Source: Myroides sp.
GTDB lineage: Bacteria; Bacteroidota; Bacteroidia; Flavobacteriales; Flavobacteriaceae
Direction: 5' to 3'
Length of the DNA stretch: 8,832 nt
NCBI GenBank assembly: GCA_018384465.1
Contig: JAHAYQ010000008.1
Coordinates: 1-8,832, forward strand
Position numbers and translations under genes: made by a program. Positions 1 to 6,208 of the stretch are shown piece after piece. The notes beneath the pieces were generated by a model. It was given only the letters and a program-made list of their open reading frames with translations. It did no database searches and was not told the origin of the DNA. Position 1 is the first letter of the stretch. Each line of letters opens with the position of its first letter.

Positions 1-41
1 CTTTTACGCATCTTGTCTATCCAACTAAAAATGTGGTACTA

Positions 42-74
42 TTTGCATTAAACCAATTCAAAATAGTAAATTTG
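42..74 (+). promoter_or_regulatory. Bacteroidota-type promoter of rnpA
   Basis: A TTTG at 42-45 (-33 element) and TAAATTTG at 67-74 (perfect match to TAnnTTTG, the -7 element) are separated by 21 bases, close to the spacing known for the primary sigma factor of Bacteroidota. Transcription would start near 80-83, leaving a leader of only about ten bases before the ATG at 92. Positions 1-91 otherwise hold no complete gene. Any divergent gene to the left would start at or beyond the edge and cannot be called. Confidence 0.65.
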
Positions 75-91
75 CGACACATTTTATATTT

Positions 92-460
92 ATGAGCGCT
101 ACGTATCCAAAAACCGAGAAACTTAAAAAGAAAAAGTATATTGATCTACTTTTTTCTGAAGGGCGTACCGTTACAAAATATCCTTTGCGTTTGGTTTATG
201 TACCAGTTAAAGAGTTAGATACACCTTTACAAATGGGTGTATCGGTTCCTAAAAAGTATTTCAAAAAAGCGGTAGATCGCAATTATTTTAAACGTGTTTT
301 GCGCGAGTGTTACCGTTTAAACAAAGAATTACTGTTGAATGATTTACAAGAACCTTACGTACTAATGTTCTTTTACCAAACCAAAGAACGACTGACTTAT
401 CAAGAGATTGAAGAAAAAACCAAAGAACTTTTTATAAAATTTAAGGAGAAAACCACTTAA
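92..460 (+). CDS. rnpA: Ribonuclease P protein component
   Basis: This is the small basic protein subunit of RNase P. It binds the catalytic RNA and helps it cut the 5' leader from precursor tRNAs in the cytoplasm. The 122 residues match the usual family length of about 110-130. The protein is rich in Lys and Arg. It carries the RNR signature at residues 60-72 (Ala-Val-x-Arg-Asn-x-x-Lys-Arg-x-x-Arg-Glu), which forms the helix that contacts the RNA, preceded by the typical segment Val-Ser-Val-Pro-Lys-Lys at 50-55. The ATG at 92 lies just behind a strong Bacteroidota promoter, which supports this start. The rpmH partner usually seen in other bacteria is not next to it here. The gene ends 202 bases before kup and is probably transcribed alone or at the end of a short unit. 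Confidence 0.97.
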   Translation: MSATYPKTEKLKKKKYIDLLFSEGRTVTKYPLRLVYVPVKELDTPLQMGVSVPKKYFKKAVDRNYFKRVLRECYRLNKELLLNDLQEPYVLMFFYQTKERLTYQEIEEKTKELFIKFKEKTT

Positions 461-516
461 ATATTTGTGACACATTGAAATTGAATGTTATCAAAAAAAG
501 CATTCGGTTTATAGAT

Positions 517-524
517 TACATTTG
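517..524 (+). promoter_or_regulatory. Possible -7 element for kup
   Basis: TACATTTG is a perfect match to the Bacteroidota -7 consensus TAnnTTTG, located in the 202-base gap between rnpA and kup. No convincing TTTG lies 19-21 bases upstream, so the promoter call is tentative. If used, the kup leader would be about 130 bases. The gap also holds 8-base inverted arms (AAATTGAA at 478-485, TTCAATTT at 538-545), too far apart to call a terminator. Confidence 0.35.
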
Positions 525-662
525 TTTTTTTTGTACTTTCAATTTATCAAACAAAAGTGAAAGCCTCATAGTTAAATCACTAAACTTCAATACACTAAGC
601 GCCAAAAACATACTATATTTTTATTTATTACTATGAAATCCTCACGTTAATTAAACTTTTAA

Positions 663-2627
663 GTGGAACAAAAACACAGTGTTAATAAGGTAACCGCAGG
701 TGCTTTATTAATAACATTAGGTATTATCTACGGCGATATTGGTACCTCGCCTTTATATGTAATGAAAGCCATTTTTGGTGATGCTCCTATAGAAACCAAT
801 TTGGTTTTAGGCGCGGTTTCTTGCGTTTTTTGGACATTGACGGTTCAAACCAGTATAAAATATGTATGGCTTACCCTGCAAGCCGACAATAAAGGTGAAG
901 GTGGCATTTTTTCATTATATACTTTGGTAAAAAAACTTAAAAAGCCTTGGTTAATAGTTCCTGCTATTATTGGCGGAAGCGCCATGCTTGCCGATGGATT
1001 TATTACACCGCCCATTTCTATCTCATCTGCTTTAGAAGGTTTAAAAATTTACTATCCTGAGTTACAAACTATACCATACGTAATTGGTATCATTTTAATT
1101 TTATTCTTTTTTCAAAGTTATGGCACAAAAACCATAGGGAAATTTTTTGGACCTATTATGTTGATTTGGTTCTCTATGTTGGCTGTAACAGGATTACTAC
1201 AAATTATAGAAATACCACATATTTTAAAAGCCGTGAATCCATATTACGGTTATTTGCTGTTATCAGAACATCCAGAAGGTTTTTTTGTACTTGGATTTGT
1301 ATTTCTTTGTACCACCGGTGCCGAAGCGCTTTACAGTGATTTGGGGCATTGTGGCATTAAAAACATACGGTTAACTTGGTTGTTTGTTAAACTTACGCTG
1401 TTATTAAATTATTTTGGACAGGGTGCTTTTTTGTTATCTCATCAAAACTTACAATTAAAAACAGTTAATAACGGGGCTGAGTTTATACAAAACCCCTTTT
1501 ATCTAATGATGCCCGAATGGTTTATACCCATAGCTATTGCGATTGCTACATTAGCTGCCGTCATAGCTGCTCAGGCCTTAATCACCGGATCATTCACTAT
1601 GATCAACGAAGCCATGCGTTTAAATTTATGGCCGAAGGTTTTGGTAAAATATCCGTCGGTCATCAAAGGGCAACTGTATATCCCTTCAACAAATTGGATT
1701 TTGTGTATGGGCTGTATATTGATCGTTTTGTATTTTAAAGAATCAAGCAATATGGAAGCTGCTTACGGTTTGGCAATTGTACTGTGTATGCTTGCAACAA
1801 GTATCTTATTAACGTATTATATGATTCTTAAGCGATTTCACACTTTAATTATCTTAGGTTTTATTTTAATATACAGTATAGTTGAAATTTCTTTTTTCAT
1901 TGCCAATATTGAAAAATTTTCTCACGGCGGATATGTTTCATTGATCATTGCTGCATGTATAGGTAGTGTTATGAGCATTTGGTTTGTAGGTAAACGGATC
2001 CGAAGAAGTTATACCGAATTTGTACCTATGGAAAAACACATATCTGTTATAGAAGATTTAAGCAACGACGAAAGCATTGCTCAATATGCCAACAATTTAA
2101 TTTATTTGACCAATGCTCAAAACAAAAACGAAATTGAGTCTAAAGTTATTTATTCAATTTTATACAAACGGCCTAAACGTGCCAATACGTACTGGATGTT
2201 ACATGTAAATGTGATGGATGAACCTTATGGAATGGAATACGACATTAAAAAATTTTCTGAAAAGATAATTCGCGTCGATTTTTATTTAGGGTTCCGTGTG
2301 GCGCCAAAAATAAGCAGCTTGTTTAAAAAAGTAGTAGAAGATCTAAGCAAGACCGGTGAATTTAATAAATTAAGCACGTATCATTCTTTAAGAAAAAATC
2401 AAATAACTGCTGATTATAAATATGTAATTATTGAAAAAGTAATATCGTATGAAAATGATTTGCCATGGTACGAAAGCTTTTTATTGTCTTGCTATTCCTT
2501 TATTCGTAAACGTAGTATTTCTGAAGAAAAAGCATTTGGTTTAGATAACAGTTCGGTTAAAATTGAATACTATCCTTTGTTTTTAAATAAAAACACACCC
2601 GATTTTCCGTTAAAAAGAAGATCTTAA
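663..2627 (+). CDS. kup: KUP-family potassium uptake protein
   Basis: This inner-membrane transporter takes up K+, most likely coupled to protons (KUP/HAK/KT family, TC 2.A.72). The 654 residues compare with 622 for E. coli Kup. Residues 10 to about 443 form some twelve hydrophobic membrane segments, and the rest is the soluble cytoplasmic C-terminal domain of the family. The signature Gly-Asp-Ile-Gly-Thr-Ser-Pro-Leu-Tyr is at 24-32. Acidic residues conserved in the family are present: Asp25 in segment 1, Glu125 in the motif ITPPISISSALEG and Glu221 in GAEALYSDLGH. The start is the GTG at 663. A TAA in the same frame lies immediately upstream (660-662) and no ATG occurs before the signature, so a longer form is excluded. 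The HD-domain gene follows after 44 bases without a terminator, suggesting cotranscription. Confidence in the family is very high; substrate and coupling are known from the family, not shown here. Confidence 0.96.
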   Translation: MEQKHSVNKVTAGALLITLGIIYGDIGTSPLYVMKAIFGDAPIETNLVLGAVSCVFWTLTVQTSIKYVWLTLQADNKGEGGIFSLYTLVKKLKKPWLIVPAIIGGSAMLADGFITPPISISSALEGLKIYYPELQTIPYVIGIILILFFFQSYGTKTIGKFFGPIMLIWFSMLAVTGLLQIIEIPHILKAVNPYYGYLLLSEHPEGFFVLGFVFLCTTGAEALYSDLGHCGIKNIRLTWLFVKLTLLLNYFGQGAFLLSHQNLQLKTVNNGAEFIQNPFYLMMPEWFIPIAIAIATLAAVIAAQALITGSFTMINEAMRLNLWPKVLVKYPSVIKGQLYIPSTNWILCMGCILIVLYFKESSNMEAAYGLAIVLCMLATSILLTYYMILKRFHTLIILGFILIYSIVEISFFIANIEKFSHGGYVSLIIAACIGSVMSIWFVGKRIRRSYTEFVPMEKHISVIEDLSNDESIAQYANNLIYLTNAQNKNEIESKVIYSILYKRPKRANTYWMLHVNVMDEPYGMEYDIKKFSEKIIRVDFYLGFRVAPKISSLFKKVVEDLSKTGEFNKLSTYHSLRKNQITADYKYVIIEKVISYENDLPWYESFLLSCYSFIRKRSISEEKAFGLDNSSVKIEYYPLFLNKNTPDFPLKRRS

Positions 2628-2671
2628 AAACTTTAGCCTAATTCTTGCAGTAGATGATCTAAAAAAAAACT

Positions 2672-3220
2672 ATGCAAGACAAACTGACACAGATTAAGAA
2701 TTTTGCAGATAATGCCCACGGGAGCCAGATGCGAAAATACAGCAATGAACGTTATATTGTACATCCTATTCGAGTTATGCAGCTTTGTGAACCCTATACC
2801 AACCAAATTGAAGTGTTGGCTGCTGCATTGCTTCACGACGTTTTAGAAGACACACCCATAACCGAAGTTGAATTAACCGAGTTTTTACAAGGAATCTTAA
2901 CTAATGAACAAACCCAGAAAACAATACAATTGGTGGTAGAACTTACCGATGTGTACACCAAAGAAAACTACCCGCAGTGGAATAGAAACTATAGAAAAAC
3001 ATTAGAAACTGAAAGAATTAAAAACATTAGTGCCGATGCACAAACCATAAAATATGCAGATATTTTAGACAATGCCCATGAAATAACAAGAAGTGATCCT
3101 CATTTTGCACCGCGCTTTTTAAAAGAATGTCTTCAAATCCTTAACGTAGCATCTAAAGGAAACGAAACGCTCTATCAACTAGCTCAATATAAACTTTTAA
3201 AAGAGCTAAGGAAGAATTAA
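2672..3220 (+). CDS. Small HD-domain hydrolase, alarmone-hydrolase-like
   Basis: This 182-residue cytoplasmic protein resembles the hydrolase domain of RelA/SpoT enzymes and the stand-alone small alarmone hydrolases (Mesh1 type), which remove pyrophosphate from (p)ppGpp using Mn2+. The metal site is visible: His31 in YIVHPIRV, His55-Asp56 with Glu59-Asp60 in LLHDVLEDT, and Asp130 with Asn134 in KYADILDNAHEI. These match the H...HDxxED...D order of the family. The N-terminal segment AHGSQMRKY (15-23) fits its usual opening. No synthetase, TGS or ACT domain is present, so this would be a hydrolase only. The gene follows kup closely and ends at a strong hairpin. Fold and metal site are well supported. 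The substrate is inferred; many related flavobacterial proteins are labelled only as HD-domain phosphohydrolases, and another nucleotide could be the substrate. Confidence 0.85.
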   Translation: MQDKLTQIKNFADNAHGSQMRKYSNERYIVHPIRVMQLCEPYTNQIEVLAAALLHDVLEDTPITEVELTEFLQGILTNEQTQKTIQLVVELTDVYTKENYPQWNRNYRKTLETERIKNISADAQTIKYADILDNAHEITRSDPHFAPRFLKECLQILNVASKGNETLYQLAQYKLLKELRKN

Positions 3221-3250
3221 AAAATCCGACTCGTTGAGGAATCGGATTTT
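3221..3250. terminator. Bidirectional terminator, HD gene and Gln/Asn-rich gene
   Basis: The arms AAAATCCGA (3221-3229) and TCGGATTTT (3242-3250) are perfectly complementary over 9 bases, with a possible inner CTC/GAG pairing in the loop. The stem has an A-run on one side and a T-run on the other, so it can stop transcription from both strands. It begins right after the stop of the HD-domain gene and lies 24 bases beyond the stop of the minus-strand gene. Confidence 0.85.
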
Positions 3251-3274
3251 GTTACCATGCTACATCTTGTTAAA

Positions 3275-3514
3275 TTATGCATCATCGTCTTCTTTGTTTT
3301 CGGTTTCTCGGTTGGTTGTTTGGTTGTGTTTATTTTCAGCATTTGGCTGCTGTTGTTCGTCCTGTGTATTTGTAGATTGTTGTACACCTCCTTGAGTTTG
3401 TTGGTTTTGCTTTGCTTGTGGATTGTTTTGATCATTTTGATTGTTAACATCCTGCTGTTGGTTCTTTTGGTTTTGATTCTTTTGATCGTCACCATCTGGT
3501 TTGTGATTGTTCAT
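3275..3514 (-). CDS. Gln/Asn-rich low-complexity small protein
   Basis: This encodes 79 residues from the ATG at 3514, about 47% of them Gln or Asn (20 Q, 17 N), plus many Asp, Glu and Lys. There is no Cys and no aromatic residue. It ends in an acidic tail (EDDDA). No signal peptide or membrane segment is seen, so a disordered, soluble cytoplasmic protein is expected. The reading frame is open further upstream to a TTG at 3601, but the first ATG in frame is at 3514 and that start is preferred. A shared bidirectional terminator just past its stop supports a real gene on this strand. Similar short hydrophilic Q/N-rich proteins of unknown role occur in flavobacteria. I do not recognise a domain and assign no function. 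A link to stress tolerance is only suggested by the genes on the other side of the intergenic region. The complementary strand has a hydrophobic open frame, judged a mirror artefact. Confidence 0.65.
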   Translation of the reverse strand: MNNHKPDGDDQKNQNQKNQQQDVNNQNDQNNPQAKQNQQTQGGVQQSTNTQDEQQQPNAENKHNQTTNRETENKEDDDA

Positions 3515-3854
3515 AATTTTAAGTTTTAAATTGTGGTTATTATTTGATTGGCTTTTAATTTTTGACTTATAATTTGCATCGTTCTGTTTAAAGTGGTTCA
3601 ATTACCAAGCCAATAAATCCCTTTCAAAAAATATAACACAGTCCTCTAAGAACACAAACAACTATAAAACAACGCTTTACAAAATTAACTTTTAAGCAAT
3701 AATTCACAACTAAGATACCTTTTAAGTGTCATTTCAATTTTAATTACACATAAGCAGTTATTATTCTAAATAATAATTTATTTACAAATTATATTATAAA
3801 TAAAGGAAGTAAAAGTGCATTATTTAAGTTAAATAATCAAAAACAACCACTATT

Positions 3855-3877
3855 TGTTAAAATTTAAATATTTAACA
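3855..3877. repeat. Inverted repeat, possible upstream activator site
   Basis: TGTTAAA (3855-3861) and TTTAACA (3871-3877) form a 7-base inverted repeat around a 9-base AT spacer. Its centre is about 150 bases upstream of the transcription start predicted from the sigma-54-like promoter, within the usual range for enhancer-binding activators. In such AT-rich DNA it may equally be chance. Confidence 0.25.
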
Positions 3878-3990
3878 TATATCATTCACAAAAAATACAA
3901 CAACGCTTAATAAATAAACACATTGTTTAAATTATCAACAAAATGTAAACGGTTTTTTAAACATATTTTCAATTTGCTGACCTTATTCCA

Positions 3991-4007
3991 TTGGAACAAT
4001 AATTGCT
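3991..4007 (+). promoter_or_regulatory. Sigma-54-like (-24/-12) promoter
   Basis: TTGGAAC at 3991-3997, five bases, then TTGCT at 4003-4007 match the sigma-54 consensus TGGCAC-N5-TTGC with one mismatch. The invariant GG (3993-3994) and GC (4005-4006) are ten bases apart, the required spacing. Transcription would begin near 4018, giving a leader of about 53 bases to the ATG at 4071. No perfect TAnnTTTG element is present in the 120 bases before that gene; the nearest is TCAATTTG at 3969-3976. The match is read by eye; RpoN use in this organism is inferred. Confidence 0.45.
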
Positions 4008-4070
4008 TGATTTAAAAAGACTTATTCTAGCATCGTTCAAATTATTTAATAAACCTAAATAATAAGAACT

Positions 4071-4334
4071 ATGAAAAAGAAACATCAATTATTCAGTTTG
4101 GTAACCTTATTATTAGTTACCGTTACGGCAATTTCTTGTAGAGATAACCGCAACACCAATGAAGCACCCAACACAGATTATCCTTCAGACTACGAAACAG
4201 AACGTCAGGATGAATATATGGGCACGCCTACAGACGACCCAATGTATGCACCGGATACACTTAATGGATCAATGGAAGGTAATGCTGATATGCGTGAGCA
4301 CACACAGGATACCATATGTCATCGTACAAATTAG
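4071..4334 (+). CDS. Small acidic lipoprotein of unknown function
   Basis: This 87-residue protein has a type II signal peptide: a basic start (MKKKH), a hydrophobic stretch at residues 7-21 and a lipobox Ala-Ile-Ser-Cys ending at Cys23. It should be lipidated and anchored to a membrane. The mature part of about 65 residues is short, acidic and polar, rich in Asp, Glu, Asn, Thr and Pro, with no domain I recognise and probably little fixed structure. The stop lies 22 bases before the DUF4142 gene, so the two are probably cotranscribed. The sigma-54-like promoter at 3991-4007 points at this gene. The start is the first ATG giving a complete signal peptide. A second open frame overlapping the gene lacks such features and is rejected. 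No function is claimed. Confidence 0.75.
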   Translation: MKKKHQLFSLVTLLLVTVTAISCRDNRNTNEAPNTDYPSDYETERQDEYMGTPTDDPMYAPDTLNGSMEGNADMREHTQDTICHRTN

Positions 4335-4356
4335 TAACCATTAAAATAAATTAATT

Positions 4357-4878
4357 ATGAAAAACTTCATTTTATTAGGCGCTTTCTTGTTTTGTTTAGG
4401 TATGTCTGCTCAGCAACAACCCACCAAACAAACGGCAGAAACAAATAACCCAACATTAACCAACCGTGACGATCAACAATTTATTATGGAAGCAACTAAG
4501 GGCGCGCAAACCGAAATTGCTTCGGCTCGTATAGCTTTGAACCAAACTAAAAATGAGGACGTACGAAAGTTTGCTAATCAAATGATTACCGATCATGAAA
4601 AATCGTTAGTAACTCTTTACCAAATGGTAAACGCACAACAAACCTCAGACGCTACCCCCACATCAGATCTTTCCCGACTTTCTGGTGCACAATTCGATCA
4701 AGCATATAAAGAACAAGCCATTAAAAGTCATACCGAAACCATATCGCTTTATGAAAATTACTTAAAAAATGGTAAAAATGACGAACTACGGAAGTGGGTA
4801 GAATCTAACCTACCGATAATACGGATGCATTTAAAACATGCAGAGCAATTGAATATCCATTCACAAAATGAACGATAA
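4357..4878 (+). CDS. Secreted DUF4142 protein
   Basis: This 173-residue protein starts with a signal peptide (hydrophobic residues 3-17, likely cut after Ser-Ala at 17-18), so it is exported to the periplasm. There is no lipobox Cys at the cleavage site. The mature part begins with a Gln/Thr-rich linker. A helical domain of the DUF4142 family (Pfam PF13628, ferritin-like four-helix fold) follows. Recognisable parts are DDQQFIMEATKGAQTEI near 38-54, the family-typical FANQMITDHEKSL near 72-84, and a final helix with HLKHAEQL. The family is widespread in Bacteroidota and proteobacteria, has no settled biochemical role, and often sits with stress genes. It follows the small lipoprotein gene by 22 bases and is followed by a clear terminator. 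The family assignment is firm; the function is unknown. Confidence 0.9.
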   Translation: MKNFILLGAFLFCLGMSAQQQPTKQTAETNNPTLTNRDDQQFIMEATKGAQTEIASARIALNQTKNEDVRKFANQMITDHEKSLVTLYQMVNAQQTSDATPTSDLSRLSGAQFDQAYKEQAIKSHTETISLYENYLKNGKNDELRKWVESNLPIIRMHLKHAEQLNIHSQNER

Positions 4879-4884
4879 TTTAAG

Positions 4885-4920
4885 AAACCGACTGCATCAT
4901 TATGTGGCAATCGGTTTTTA
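4885..4920 (+). terminator. Terminator after the DUF4142 gene
   Basis: The arms AAACCGA (4885-4891) and TCGGTTT (4911-4917) form a 7-base stem, extended past one mismatch by TGC (4893-4895) and GCA (4907-4909). A T-rich tract follows. It separates the lipoprotein-DUF4142 pair from the next gene, which starts 28 bases later, so partial readthrough may still link them. Confidence 0.8.
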
Positions 4921-4947
4921 TTTTCTCTTTAATAAAAAATTTAAACT

Positions 4948-5451
4948 ATGAGCACAGAAAATTTAAACAATACACAAGCAATTGAGAAATTACAACAACT
5001 AATCGATGCCATTGAAGTTGGTATATTATCAACCTTTGTAGATCATACCGTTTATCCGCACAGCGTTCCTATGACTTATCAAGAAGTTGACAATCAAGGG
5101 AATATCTGGTTCCTTTTTTCATCTGAAAGTGAAAGTTACAATCATTTAATGAGCAATAATAAAGTCTCTCTTACCTTTGGTTCTCCAAGTACTTATGAAT
5201 TTTTAAGTATTAACGGCTTAGGTGAATCAGTGCACGATGATGTCAAAATAGAAAAATATTGGAATAAGTTTGCAGAAGCATGGTTTACCGATAAAAACGA
5301 TCCACGCATTAGGTTGCTAAAAGTAGTTCCTTTAGAAGCTCATTATTGGGATAATAAATCAAACAAGTTTATGACCCTTTTAAAAGTAGCAGCAAGTGCA
5401 ATAACCGGACAAAAAAGCGATATTGCTAGAGAAGGCGACATAAACATTTAG
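4948..5451 (+). CDS. General stress protein 26-like, PNPOx-fold
   Basis: This 167-residue cytoplasmic protein belongs to the pyridoxamine 5'-phosphate oxidase-like split-barrel proteins related to Bacillus general stress protein 26 (COG3871, Pfam Pyrid_ox_like). These proteins usually bind FMN or FAD. The true substrate is unknown for most, and activity as a pyridoxamine phosphate oxidase is not expected. Visible features are an N-terminal helix (9-23), a strand pair with HSVPMTYQEVDNQGNIWFLF near 38-57, and the family-typical segment YWNKFAEAWFTDKNDPRIRLLKV near 104-126. That segment is followed by PLEAHYWD. There is no signal peptide. The ATG at 4948 is the natural start. No promoter element was found in the 69 bases upstream, which contain the previous gene's terminator. 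The family assignment is strong; the stress role is inferred from the family. Confidence 0.9.
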   Translation: MSTENLNNTQAIEKLQQLIDAIEVGILSTFVDHTVYPHSVPMTYQEVDNQGNIWFLFSSESESYNHLMSNNKVSLTFGSPSTYEFLSINGLGESVHDDVKIEKYWNKFAEAWFTDKNDPRIRLLKVVPLEAHYWDNKSNKFMTLLKVAASAITGQKSDIAREGDINI

Positions 5452-5461
5452 TAAAATAAGG

Positions 5462-5469
5462 TATCTTTG
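5462..5469 (+). promoter_or_regulatory. -7 promoter element of the lipocalin gene
   Basis: TATCTTTG matches TAnnTTTG perfectly and lies in the 57-base gap before the lipocalin gene. It would give a leader of roughly 33 bases. No TTTG is found at the expected -33 distance, so the promoter may be weak or need an activator. Confidence 0.45.
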
Positions 5470-5508
5470 AAAGGCAAACACAAAATTAAATCTTTAAATA
5501 ATTGAGTT

Positions 5509-6048
5509 ATGAAAAAAATAATTTATTACCGAGTACTATTTTGTGCTTTAATCAGTTCTTTAGTCCTTACAAGTTGTAAAACAGTTGAAGTGCCCGAAGG
5601 GGTAAATGTTGTAAACAATTTCGACGCAAACCAATATATGGGAACTTGGTATGAAATTGCCCGTTTTGATTTTAAACACGAAAAAGACCTCAGCAATGTA
5701 ACCGCTACCTATTCTTTAAACAAGGACGGATCGGTTAAAGTGGTTAACAAAGGTTACAACTTTGTTAAGAATAAATGGGAAGAGGCAAACGGAAAAGCTA
5801 AATTTTTAGACGACAACACCAAAGGTGCATTAAAAGTCTCTTTTTTCGGACCATTTTATTCGGGCTACAATGTAGTTATGATGGATCCCGATTACGAAAA
5901 CGCATTAGTTTTTGGTGAAAGCACTGATTATATTTGGATCCTTTCCAGAAGTAAAACCATACCTGAAGCTACCAAAGAGAAATTTTTAAAAGAAGCCGAA
6001 AGAATAGGTTATGATTTAAGCAGATTGGTTTGGACCGAACACGATTAA
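5509..6048 (+). CDS. blc: Bacterial lipocalin, Blc-type lipoprotein
   Basis: This 179-residue lipoprotein belongs to the Blc/apolipoprotein D group of lipocalins, close in size to E. coli Blc (177). Blc sits in the outer membrane, binds fatty acids or lysophospholipids and is induced under membrane stress and in stationary phase. The signal peptide has a lipobox Leu-Thr-Ser-Cys ending at Cys23. The first lipocalin signature is at 44-54 (MGTWYEIARFD, with invariant Gly45-x-Trp47). The barrel follows, with the family-typical NGKAKF, FFGPFYSGYNVV and DYIWILSRSKTIPE segments; the last contains the conserved Arg after the final strands. A C-terminal helix completes the fold. A -7 element upstream and a perfect hairpin downstream suggest a single-gene unit. 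Blc-type membership is firm; the ligand is known only from relatives. Confidence 0.94.
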   Translation: MKKIIYYRVLFCALISSLVLTSCKTVEVPEGVNVVNNFDANQYMGTWYEIARFDFKHEKDLSNVTATYSLNKDGSVKVVNKGYNFVKNKWEEANGKAKFLDDNTKGALKVSFFGPFYSGYNVVMMDPDYENALVFGESTDYIWILSRSKTIPEATKEKFLKEAERIGYDLSRLVWTEHD

Positions 6049-6062
6049 CAGTATTACCCATT

Positions 6063-6098
6063 AAAAGTGATTGTTTTTAAAATAAACAATCACTTTTT
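6063..6098. terminator. Strong terminator after the lipocalin gene
   Basis: Perfect 14-base arms at 6063-6076 (AAAAGTGATTGTTT) and 6084-6097 (AAACAATCACTTTT) around a 7-base loop, followed by more T. It lies 15 bases after the lipocalin stop codon. The A-run and T-run make it able to act on both strands, although only plus-strand genes flank it. Confidence 0.9.
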
Positions 6099-6175
6099 GT
6101 TTCTAAACTATTGATTTACAACTGAAAATTAAGTATAAAAAACATTAGCTTAACATAAAACCTAAAAATTATTCG

Positions 6176-6183
6176 TAAATTTA
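6176..6183 (+). promoter_or_regulatory. Possible -7 element of the reductase operon
   Basis: TAAATTTA differs from TAnnTTTG only in the last base and sits 25 bases before the ATG at 6209, a sensible distance. No clear -33 TTTG is present at the right spacing. The call rests on position and one near-match. Confidence 0.3.
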
Positions 6184-6208
6184 GGAACCAACATTAAACT
6201 ATTAAATT

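Larger units (their letters stand above)
3515..4070. other. Long AT-rich divergent intergenic region
   Basis: About 555 bases with no convincing gene lie between the minus-strand Gln/Asn-rich gene and the plus-strand lipoprotein gene. It is clearly more AT-rich than its surroundings. It holds a sigma-54-like promoter (3991-4007), a 7-base inverted repeat (3855-3877), an AT-only hairpin with arms TTATTATT (3758-3765) and AATAATAA (3769-3776), and a pair of imperfect 15-base direct repeats (3921-3935, 4031-4045). No tRNA-like or otherwise structured RNA was seen by eye. Confidence 0.7.

Noticed and set aside
633..650. Five-codon open frame (MKSSR) just before kup, as a leader peptide
   Set aside because: It is very short, lacks regulatory codon repeats, and no attenuator-like alternative hairpins are seen nearby.
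1517..1738. Overlapping plus-strand open frame inside kup
   Set aside because: It is a shifted frame of a conserved transporter gene with no supporting signal.
3257..3529. Plus-strand open frame of 90 very hydrophobic residues, like a membrane protein
   Set aside because: It is the mirror of the Gln/Asn-rich gene: CAA and AAC codons read in reverse give Leu and Val codons. It also starts just past the terminator with no promoter.
3515..3601. N-terminal extension of the Gln/Asn-rich gene to a TTG at 3601
   Set aside because: It needs a rare TTG start. The first ATG is at 3514, and the added residues are not of the same extreme composition.
3596..3613. Second sigma-54-like site on the minus strand, facing the Gln/Asn-rich gene
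   Set aside because: TTGGCTT-N5-TTGA has the right spacing, but the invariant GC at -12 is GA and the -24 box has further mismatches.
3515..4070. CRISPR array, tRNA or mobile element in the long intergenic region
   Set aside because: There are no regularly spaced repeats, cloverleaf pattern, transposase remnants or target-site duplications. The repeats present are only two copies or AT-only hairpins.
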